DNA from: Candidatus Poseidonia sp.
GTDB taxonomy: Archaea > Thermoplasmatota > Poseidoniia > Poseidoniales > Poseidoniaceae
DNA length: 5,659 bases
Assembly: GCA_023254365.1 (NCBI GenBank)
Contig: JALRLQ010000098.1
Location: forward strand, 1-5,659
Direction: 5' to 3'
Shown in pieces: positions 1 through 5,298 of the stretch. The first letter of the stretch is position 1. Every line of letters begins with the position of its first letter. The notes under the pieces are model-generated. The model had not been told where the DNA came from. It saw nothing but the letters and a program-made list of their open reading frames with translations, and made no database searches. A program made the translations under genes and the position numbers.

Positions 1-555
1 GTCCTCGAGTTGAATATCGCCTGATGCGTAGTCGGCGGCAATCGACTGAATGGCGGTGATCATCTCCTCTCGGCTGCCGTAGGCAAGGCAGACCGTGAAG
101 ACAAAAGCGTCGTATTCGGCGGTCTTGGATTCAGCGTAGTCGATGGCGTCGTTGACGCGCGGGGGCAAGAGTTCCCGCCGGCCGATGATGTTGACGCGGA
201 CCTTGGGGTCGTGAATCCGTTCGTCGTCGGCGATGTCCTTGAGCCCCTCCACATAGAGGTCAAACAACACGTCGAGTTCGCCTTGCGGGCGGTTGAGGTT
301 TTCGGTGGACAGCGCATAGACGGTGAACCAGGGGATGTTGAGTTCGAGCACCCAGTCGAGCACCCGTTCCAGTTTCTCTTTCCCGATGCGGTGACCAAGG
401 CCGGTGGCCAAGTTGCTGCGCCAAGCAAATCGACGGTTGCCGTCCATGATGATGGCGAGGTGGTTGACCTGCAGCGGGTGCTCTTGGACCTCTCGCAAGA
501 GTTTGGCCTCGACCGCTTGGCCGAGCACATCCCCCATGCGTTCCGAGATGCCCAT
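1..555 (-). CDS. uppS: Polyprenyl diphosphate synthase (cis-prenyltransferase, UppS/DHDDS family), C-terminus beyond the window
   Basis: The enzyme adds isopentenyl diphosphate units in cis to an allylic primer (in archaea probably geranylgeranyl diphosphate), making the long polyprenyl diphosphate that becomes the dolichol-type carrier for surface glycans. It acts in the cytosol at the membrane face. The 185 visible residues carry the family motifs in order: IIMDGNRRFA at about 35-44 (catalytic Asp38, diphosphate-binding Gly39, Asn40, Arg41, Arg42), GHRIGKEKL at 54-62, TVYALSTENLNRP at 78-90, NIIGRRELLP at 122-131 and FTVCLAYGSREE at 153-164. The last motif reads CLAYGSRxE rather than the bacterial NYGGRxE, closer to eukaryotic and archaeal members. 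Family length is about 230-260 residues, so the C-terminal quarter, with the RTSGE-like substrate-binding motif, lies off the left edge. The ATG at 555 is chosen because GGAGGGG precedes it at 4 bases; Met7 is a less likely start. The family call is firm; chain length and primer cannot be read from sequence. Confidence 0.93.
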   Translation of the reverse strand, partial: MGISERMGDVLGQAVEAKLLREVQEHPLQVNHLAIIMDGNRRFAWRSNLATGLGHRIGKEKLERVLDWVLELNIPWFTVYALSTENLNRPQGELDVLFDLYVEGLKDIADDERIHDPKVRVNIIGRRELLPPRVNDAIDYAESKTAEYDAFVFTVCLAYGSREEMITAIQSIAADYASGDIQLED

Positions 556-679
556 GCGACCCCTCCGACCTCGGGTGAGCGCATACGGTGTTTGATTGCT
601 CCCCCTTCCTCAACACGGTCTGCAAGCGCACAACCGGCGAAGCCGTCATGTTTGAAGGGACGCTGACCGTGGCAACTTC
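556..679. promoter_or_regulatory. Divergent intergenic region between the prenyltransferase and the 394-residue protein gene
   Basis: These 124 bases separate two genes reading outwards, so promoters for both must lie here or just inside the genes. The least GC-rich patch is around 589-600 (GTGTTTGATTGC). I see no convincing TATA box with BRE, no long inverted repeat and no RNA gene. Nothing resembling a Shine-Dalgarno lies close to the plus-strand ATG at 680; the nearest purine run, GAAGGGA, ends 19 bases before it. The plus-strand gene may therefore be leaderless. Confidence 0.4.
560..566 (-). promoter_or_regulatory. Shine-Dalgarno of the cis-prenyltransferase gene
   Basis: The minus strand reads GGAGGGG with four bases (TCGC) before the ATG at 555. 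GGAGG is a full match to a CCTCC anti-Shine-Dalgarno. It fixes the start of the prenyltransferase and shows that this genome uses leadered, SD-dependent initiation for at least some genes. Confidence 0.7.
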
Positions 680-1864
680 ATGGGAGGCACGGACGACACG
701 GCATCCAGCCCTCCTCGTTGGTACCCGCACGCTTTGGTTGACCAACCGTGCGACCCCACGACCTTTGCAGACGGGTTGCCCAGCCCTTGGGGGCGCGTTC
801 ACGGTTGGAACCACACGGTGGCGTTGGACCCTGCGTGGTGGTCATCGATGCCCGAGGGCGGTTGGGGCGCTTGGCCTGAGGCAGTGACCTCTGTGACCGT
901 GATCGAGGAAACCCGTCACGGCCTCGTCGTCCAACTGGACGATGCTTGGACGGCCCATCTCTACCCGTTCCCGACCGGCAAAGAAGTCTCGACGTTAGCG
1001 CTCTATTCGCCGTGGGCCGAAGCCCTTGCCTCCGCACCCGTGTTGCTCCCCGTGGCGGGGCTTGCCAGTGAGCGAGGTGACCATCTGGCCGTGTTTCCTC
1101 GGCACGTGTGTGATTCGGTTGAACCTCATCCCTCCCACACCTCAGGGCTGGCGCAGGCCGTGGGGAAGGTGCACGCCAGTTTGGTTCAACACCAGACACC
1201 CAACACGGAACGGCGTTGGAACGAACGCCTCAAATCGATGGAAGACGGCTTGAAATCCACCACGCTCTGGCGAGCGCCTCACACCAAGCATGTTGTCGGC
1301 CTCCCTCCGCTTCACTTGACGCTGGAGGGCGTGGTGTCTTCCTCGGACGGTCTCGCTTTTGTCCCTCAACCTCGTGCGCTCGTTGACCATCTGCTGGCAC
1401 CTTCCGAGCGTTTGCCGGGTGTGGCTACGATGGCCCGCTTTGAACAACGGTTGTCGCTGGCCGATGCGTTTTCCTCCGTCGAGGAACGCCAAGCCTTCTA
1501 TGCGGCCTGGGGTGCTCAATTGCCTGCGGGCTGGACCTCGCCTGCGTCGGTTTCAACCGTGAACGGTGGGGTGTGGATTTGGCGTTACGAAGCCATCCTG
1601 TTGATGCTGGCCGAGGCTCGAGCGTTTGGGTTGGAAGAGCAAACCAACCGGTGCGACCGTTGGCTGCTTGACGTGTCCCGAATCCAAGCCCGATTGGGCG
1701 AATTGCGTACCGTTCACGCCGTTCGCAAGGGCGGCGTGTACGCCGCTATCGCAGCGGCGCTGATCGGTTCAGGACCGGCGCAGGTACCGGTCATCGCCGG
1801 CGCTGTTGCCTGCTCGTTGGTTGCCCATGCCGTGCATCGCCGACGCGTGCCGCCACCGTTCTGA
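680..1864 (+). CDS. Unrecognised 394-residue protein; possible degenerate APH/maltokinase-like domain with C-terminal membrane segments
   Basis: I do not recognise this protein with certainty. The ATG at 680 is the only reasonable start, because an in-frame TGA lies at 653-655. The body (about 1-345) is soluble and Trp-rich. Its order of segments recalls the aminoglycoside-phosphotransferase/maltokinase fold: a beta-rich N-lobe (about 71-140, with VVQLDDAWTAHLYPF at 83-97), a helix like the usual LGxxLAxLHA (LAQAVGKVHASL, 157-168), a stretch like DLHLGQVLxxxDG (PLHLTLEGVVSSSDG, 210-224), then a helical C-lobe (YAAWGAQLP 274-282; RYEAILLMLAEA 302-313). The HGD is replaced by residues ending in Pro210 and no DFE-like metal site is evident, so if the fold is right it is a pseudokinase. 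Residues 351-386 form two short hydrophobic segments split by GSGPAQVP, followed by HRRR, suggesting a membrane hairpin or anchor. It converges with the MscS gene. The gene is very likely real; the fold call is a low-confidence inference. Confidence 0.8.
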   Translation: MGGTDDTASSPPRWYPHALVDQPCDPTTFADGLPSPWGRVHGWNHTVALDPAWWSSMPEGGWGAWPEAVTSVTVIEETRHGLVVQLDDAWTAHLYPFPTGKEVSTLALYSPWAEALASAPVLLPVAGLASERGDHLAVFPRHVCDSVEPHPSHTSGLAQAVGKVHASLVQHQTPNTERRWNERLKSMEDGLKSTTLWRAPHTKHVVGLPPLHLTLEGVVSSSDGLAFVPQPRALVDHLLAPSERLPGVATMARFEQRLSLADAFSSVEERQAFYAAWGAQLPAGWTSPASVSTVNGGVWIWRYEAILLMLAEARAFGLEEQTNRCDRWLLDVSRIQARLGELRTVHAVRKGGVYAAIAAALIGSGPAQVPVIAGAVACSLVAHAVHRRRVPPPF

Positions 1865-1865
1865 A

Positions 1866-2987
1866 TCAGCGCTGTTGGCGAACGCGGCCATCGTAGAAAT
1901 CGATGCCCAATTCCTCAGCGATGTTCTTGATTTCAATGATGAACTTGGCGCGTTCTTCGCGCTCTTCAACGCTGCCCGCAACGTCCCAGTACAGGTTGAC
2001 GTCAACATCCAGCGAGGTTGCTGAAATCATCGAGACCTGGCAAAACGAAGCGTCCTCCTTGAGCGTCTTGGGGTTGGCTTCAATCGCCTTGAGCACACGC
2101 TCGCAGAACGTGTTCACGGCCTCGCCGTCGGCGTTGATGTCGAGATGAAGTTGGGTTTGCCATCGGCGCCATCGCCGCTTGCCCCAGTTCTCAACAGGCG
2201 TGTTGACGAGGCTGGCGTTTGGCATCGTGATGATGGTGTCCGCCGAGGTCCGAATCAAGGTGGTTCGCAGGTTGATTTCAATCACTTCGCCTTCTGCCGA
2301 ACCCACGCTGATCCAATCGCCCACCTTGAAGGGGCGGTCGAGCAGCACCGTGATGGCGCCGAAGAAGTTGGAAATGGAATCCTTGGCCGCCAGCGCCAAG
2401 GCCAACCCGGAGATGCCAAGCCCGGCGATGAGCGACGTGAGATCGAAGCCCATCGAGTCGGCGACAAAGACGGCGCCAACGAAGATGATGAAGAAGCGAA
2501 GCGTGCTTTGGAGCGCCGAGACAAGGGTCTTCTCGGTGCCGTCCATTTGGTCGTCGTTGTCAAAGAGCATCACGATGTCCTGAACGATGTTGACCAAGCG
2601 GAACGCCCAGACCACCAAGGCGATGGCGACGATGAATTGCAGGACGCCAGGGAGGAAGGAAGCGGCCAATTCGGGCATCATCACCGGTGAGCCATCGTTC
2701 GCCATGTCTTCGATGAGCACGTTGAGCAGCAGATAGGCCAGCCCAACCCCCACCGCGGTACCAAGGGCCTTGTCCGAGTCTTGGACGGTTTTGCTCTTGA
2801 TGGCCTCGGAACGGATGATGGTTCGAAGCAGGCTTGGTGCGAACTTCATGGTCACCAACCGAACGATGAACACCATCACCACCAAGCCAGCCAGCGCCAA
2901 CAGGGTGTAGTTCGTGAAGCCAAGCACCTCGTCGCGCAAAGCTGAATCCGCAGCCGGTTCCCAAAGACCGTTCATGACCTCGCCCAC
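1866..2987 (-). CDS. MscS-family mechanosensitive ion channel
   Basis: This is a small-conductance mechanosensitive channel that opens when membrane tension rises and lets solutes out during osmotic downshock. The 373 residues hold five hydrophobic segments: about 25-46, 76-92, 109-133, 160-178 and the pore-lining helix 184-217, which is Gly/Ala-rich (AGLGISGLALALAAKDSISN) as in MscS TM3. The beta domain follows with LLDRPFKVGDWISVG at 215-229, EGEVIEINLRTTLIRT at 232-247 and TMPNASLVNTPVENWG at 254-269, then a basic GKRRWRRWQ and a C-terminal alpha/beta domain to about 368. E. coli MscS has three helices and 286 residues, so this form has two extra N-terminal helices, common in the wider family. 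The start is a GTG at 2987 with GAGG four bases upstream; an ATG at 2975 is an alternative with a cramped GAGG. Its stop lies one base from that of the converging gene. The family call is firm; ion preference and threshold are not readable. Confidence 0.95.
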   Translation of the reverse strand: MGEVMNGLWEPAADSALRDEVLGFTNYTLLALAGLVVMVFIVRLVTMKFAPSLLRTIIRSEAIKSKTVQDSDKALGTAVGVGLAYLLLNVLIEDMANDGSPVMMPELAASFLPGVLQFIVAIALVVWAFRLVNIVQDIVMLFDNDDQMDGTEKTLVSALQSTLRFFIIFVGAVFVADSMGFDLTSLIAGLGISGLALALAAKDSISNFFGAITVLLDRPFKVGDWISVGSAEGEVIEINLRTTLIRTSADTIITMPNASLVNTPVENWGKRRWRRWQTQLHLDINADGEAVNTFCERVLKAIEANPKTLKEDASFCQVSMISATSLDVDVNLYWDVAGSVEEREERAKFIIEIKNIAEELGIDFYDGRVRQQR

Positions 2988-3006
2988 GAGGCCTCATGAA
3001 TTGAGG
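2988..3006. repeat. Compact inverted repeat GAGGCCTC plus TGAGG beside the channel start
   Basis: GAGGCCTC at 2988-2995 is a perfect eight-base palindrome. Its right half, extended to CCTCA (2992-2996), is repeated inverted as TGAGG at 3002-3006 with five bases between. The site touches the GTG start of the MscS gene and could be an operator. On the minus strand part of it also supplies the channel's GAGG ribosome-binding sequence, which may be the whole explanation. Confidence 0.35.
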
Positions 3007-3032
3007 TTTTGGCTTGAGAAGGCGTCGCTTTT

Positions 3033-3047
3033 CAGCCCCACGGGCTG
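3033..3047 (+). repeat. Hairpin CAGCCC-CAC-GGGCTG followed by a pyrimidine tract in the peptidase leader region
   Basis: Perfect six-base arms with a three-base loop are followed at once by CCTTTCTTTCCTTT (3048-3061). On the plus strand this looks like a weak intrinsic terminator or attenuator, but no plus-strand gene upstream needs terminating. It could lie in the 5' leader of the peptidase message, or be a protein-binding site, or be chance. Confidence 0.35.
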
Positions 3048-3081
3048 CCTTTCTTTCCTTTCAGCGGCGCGAACGCTTGAA

Positions 3082-3088
3082 GAGGTGA
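3082..3088 (+). promoter_or_regulatory. Shine-Dalgarno of the M14 peptidase gene
   Basis: GAGGTGA stands 11 bases before the ATG at 3100. The spacing is long but usable. Together with the signal peptide that begins at this Met, it favours 3100 over an open-frame ATG at 2914, which lies inside the opposing channel gene. Confidence 0.55.
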
Positions 3089-3099
3089 GACGGGTTCGC

Positions 3100-3231
3100 A
3101 TGGCTGATAGCATGACGTCAGCCGCGCCCATTGCCTCACGCCATACTGCTCCTCGCCCTTCGTTTGGCTTCTTGATTTGCCTTCCGTTGTTGCTTTCGTT
3201 CGCAGCACCGGTCGCCGAACACGCTTACGCT
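3100..3231 (+). other. Sec signal peptide of the M14 peptidase
   Basis: The first 44 residues have an N-region with positive charges (Arg14, Arg19), a hydrophobic core (FGFLICLPLLLSFAAPVA, about 22-39) and a likely signal peptidase site AYA|QEP after residue 44, with Ala at -3 and -1. There is no lipobox cysteine and no twin arginine, so general Sec export followed by type I cleavage is expected. A second ATG at 3112 would keep the same signal peptide. Confidence 0.8.
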
Positions 3232-5289
3232 CAGGAACCCGCTACCGGCGACGCGCCGGAGGACATCTGGTCGGAGGATTACATCAACGATATCTTCCCG
3301 TGGGCATCTGAAAACGAGCGCCAACTTCAGTTCAAAGAATACCACTCCTACGAGACGATGAAACTGCGCATGCAGCGTTTGGCTGAGGAAAACCCGGATA
3401 TTTTTGAGTTCCACGAAGGCCTCAACGGGGGCACCAACGCACGTGGCGAAGAGGTCACGGCCGACGCCTACGAAGGCTGGTATTACGGCTACGCCTCACC
3501 TTGGTTGAAGATCACTGGCGACGTTCAGGGCGGCGACTACAACCCGTTCGTGGGTGACAACGGCAACTACCCAGACCGCCACGACGTGCTCATCGTGGGC
3601 AACCACCACGCCCGTGAATGGATGTCCTACACCGTTCCGGTCATGCAAATGGAGGTCATTGCCTTCTCCTACAACAACATCGGTTACGACAACGACGGTG
3701 ACGGACTGGTCGACGAAGACACCTGGGGAGACTCCAACGGTGACGGTCAACTTGACGATGACGGTGACTGTCTTTCGCTCGCCGCTGAATACCAGGACTC
3801 CAACGGAGACGGCACCAACTGCGGTCCCGGCGACAAGGGCGTGGACGAGGACTACTCGGAACAGTGGATCACCGATTTGGTCAACTCCCGAGAAATCTAC
3901 CTCGTCCCCATGCTCAACGTGGACGGCAACATCTACGACCGCGAGGTCTTCTGTCCCGCACCTGCTTGGGAAACCTGCCCGAGCGGCGGATGGAGGAAGA
4001 ACCTCCGTGACAACACCTTCACCGGCGTGACGCCGATTCCCGACCTCCAAGAAGAGGTGGACGAAGACTGCGACGGCGTTGACCTGAACCGAAATTACCA
4101 GTTCGAATGGGGCGCACCGCTTGGCGCCACCGGACCGTTGATTCCCGGTACCTGTTCACCTGCTGAGGGCGAGTTGGACGGTTCGAACAACGATGTGTAC
4201 AACGGCCCTGTTGACGACCGAGACAACGACGGTGACGGGCAAATCAACGAAGACCACGTCGACGGCAAGGACGACGACGCCGACGGTGTGACCGATGAAG
4301 ACTGGTGGGGCGGCAATTCCGAACCAGAAACCAAGTTCATCCAAGATTTGACCGAAATGAACGACGATGTTGGCGACGGTGCGAGCGAATTCAAGGCGAC
4401 CTTGACCCACCACTCCTACTCGGAACTCATCCTCTACCCTTGGGGTCACTGCCAAGACTGTGAAAGCCCCGACCATGCCCAACTGCGCTACCACGGCCAA
4501 ATGATGGCGGACATGACCCAATACACCAACATGCAGTCCTCCGACCTCTACCCCACGTCAGGTGACTTCTGCGACTGGCACTACGGGGTGCACGGTTCCT
4601 ACTGCTACACGTCCGAAATCGGGACGGCGTTCCACCAGCATGAGGACGACATCGACCACATCGCTGTTCGCAACCTCGGTACCGGCTTTTACATGGCGGA
4701 AATCGCCGACGCACCTCGTGAGCGAGCCGACCTTGAAATCGCCAACATTTCTCAGCAGAACTACCTCAAGGAACCTTTGATGATCGACGTCCCCGATGAG
4801 GGCGACATCCCCATCGACCTCTGTGTGTCCTCGCAATTCCCCTACAGCGTCAAAGACACGGTCGTCAAGTGGCGTCAGGTCAAGCCCAGTCGCATGCAGA
4901 GCGATTTCGGGCCTCGCGAGTGGTCCACCACCCCGTGGCAGAGCATCGGGGTTGACATGATTGAAGGCGGCTGTTCGCTGTCCGCTGGTAACGGTACGCT
5001 GTTGCGAGCGATGCTTCCGGTGTCGGAAACCGCCACCGGTGAAGTTCACTACAAAGCCACAGTGTCCACCCTCGGCGGTGCCGACCTCTACCAGTACCCT
5101 GCGGATGGTGACTACTTCGTTCTCGATGTGACCTACCGGGCTGCCTTCGGCAGCGTCATCGGTTCGCTGTTCACGTTCACCCTCGTGGCAGGCTTCGTCT
5201 GGGGCGGTCTTGCCGTCGCCCTTCGAATCATGCTCTCTGACGACGATGAGGACAAGGTGTACGAAGCCGAACTCCAGAGTGGGGACTGA
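3100..5289 (+). CDS. Secreted, membrane-anchored M14 zinc carboxypeptidase with Asp-rich calcium-loop insertions
   Basis: This is a metallocarboxypeptidase that should remove C-terminal amino acids from peptides outside the cell. The predicted 729-residue protein has a signal peptide (1-44), a catalytic domain (about 75-540), a beta-rich domain (about 545-680), a membrane helix (about 683-711) and an acidic tail (SDDDEDK). The active site is complete against pancreatic carboxypeptidase A: zinc ligands His170 and Glu173 in NHHAREW, third ligand His438 in HSYSELILYPWG, catalytic Glu506 in YTSEIG, Arg172 (=Arg71), Arg299 in WRKN (=Arg127), Asn330-Arg331 in DLNRN (=144/145), Tyr484 (=Tyr248). By alignment the S1' position 255 is Cys491 and position 253 is Asp489, so specificity may be broad, as in carboxypeptidase T. 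Two DxDxDG-rich insertions (197-251, 372-401) make it far longer than the usual 300-residue domain. No Cys-free lumen: 12 cysteines remain after cleavage and could pair. The symporter gene follows after 9 bases. Confidence 0.95.
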   Translation: MADSMTSAAPIASRHTAPRPSFGFLICLPLLLSFAAPVAEHAYAQEPATGDAPEDIWSEDYINDIFPWASENERQLQFKEYHSYETMKLRMQRLAEENPDIFEFHEGLNGGTNARGEEVTADAYEGWYYGYASPWLKITGDVQGGDYNPFVGDNGNYPDRHDVLIVGNHHAREWMSYTVPVMQMEVIAFSYNNIGYDNDGDGLVDEDTWGDSNGDGQLDDDGDCLSLAAEYQDSNGDGTNCGPGDKGVDEDYSEQWITDLVNSREIYLVPMLNVDGNIYDREVFCPAPAWETCPSGGWRKNLRDNTFTGVTPIPDLQEEVDEDCDGVDLNRNYQFEWGAPLGATGPLIPGTCSPAEGELDGSNNDVYNGPVDDRDNDGDGQINEDHVDGKDDDADGVTDEDWWGGNSEPETKFIQDLTEMNDDVGDGASEFKATLTHHSYSELILYPWGHCQDCESPDHAQLRYHGQMMADMTQYTNMQSSDLYPTSGDFCDWHYGVHGSYCYTSEIGTAFHQHEDDIDHIAVRNLGTGFYMAEIADAPRERADLEIANISQQNYLKEPLMIDVPDEGDIPIDLCVSSQFPYSVKDTVVKWRQVKPSRMQSDFGPREWSTTPWQSIGVDMIEGGCSLSAGNGTLLRAMLPVSETATGEVHYKATVSTLGGADLYQYPADGDYFVLDVTYRAAFGSVIGSLFTFTLVAGFVWGGLAVALRIMLSDDDEDKVYEAELQSGD
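3688..3852 (+). repeat. Asp-rich calcium-loop-like insertion 1 in the peptidase (residues 197-251)
   Basis: Between the HxxE zinc motif and the conserved VPMLNVDG strand lie DNDGDGLVDED (197-207), DSNGDGQLDDDGD (211-223) and DSNGDGTN (233-240), ending in GVDED (247-251). The DxDxDG loops resemble thrombospondin type 3 or EF-hand-like calcium loops. Cys224 and Cys241 flank the third loop. Calcium binding is inferred from the spacing of acidic residues and glycines. Confidence 0.8.
4213..4302 (+). repeat. Asp-rich calcium-loop-like insertion 2 in the peptidase (residues 372-401)
   Basis: Between DLNRN and the conserved SEPET segment lie DNDGDGQINED (375-385) and DDDADGVTDED (391-401), followed by WWGG. 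The second ends like insertion 1 (DED, then Trp-Gly), and 17 bases at 4222-4238 are identical to 3688-3704, so the two may be copies of one module. Calcium binding is inferred. Confidence 0.8.
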
Positions 5290-5294
5290 GGTGG
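5288..5294 (+). promoter_or_regulatory. Shine-Dalgarno of the symporter gene, overlapping the peptidase stop codon
   Basis: GAGGTGG begins inside the TGA stop of the peptidase gene and ends four bases before the ATG at 5299. Ribosomes finishing the peptidase would be placed on the next start, so translational coupling is likely. Confidence 0.75.
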
Positions 5295-5298
5295 TTGC

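Larger units (their letters stand above)
2988..3099. promoter_or_regulatory. Divergent promoter region between the MscS channel and peptidase genes
   Basis: These 112 bases must carry the promoters for the channel (leftward) and the peptidase-symporter pair (rightward). They include a GAGGCCTC palindrome and CCTCA/TGAGG arms at 2988-3006, a six-base-pair hairpin at 3033-3047 followed by a pyrimidine tract (3048-3061), and a Shine-Dalgarno at 3082-3088. I find no unambiguous TATA/BRE element for either direction, so promoter positions are not assigned. Confidence 0.55.

Noticed and set aside
60..814. Minus-strand open frames at 60-584 and 260-814 and plus-strand frames at 211-666 and 588-887
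   Set aside because: The frame ending at position 1 with all cis-prenyltransferase motifs is the real gene; the others are out-of-frame or antisense shadows with low-complexity Ser/Thr/Arg/Pro-rich products.
1852..1879. CGCCA/TGGCG arms around the two convergent stop codons as a bidirectional terminator
   Set aside because: Only five bases pair across a gap of about 20, and no T-tract follows on either strand.
2145..2690. Plus-strand open frame of 181 codons opposite the MscS gene
   Set aside because: Its product is a low-complexity Asp/Glu/Arg/His mixture from the antisense of conserved channel codons, with no ribosome-binding site of note.
2914..3099. N-terminal extension of the peptidase from an ATG at 2914
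   Set aside because: It would overlap the opposing channel gene by 74 bases and bury the signal peptide behind 62 extra residues. The start at 3100 has a Shine-Dalgarno and puts the signal peptide at the N-terminus.
3554..4030. Plus-strand Thr-rich open frame within the peptidase gene, and a Val-rich minus-strand frame at 3496-4050
   Set aside because: Both arise from reading the repetitive GAC/GGT codons of the Asp-rich loops in the wrong frame, giving ACN (Thr) and GTN (Val) runs.
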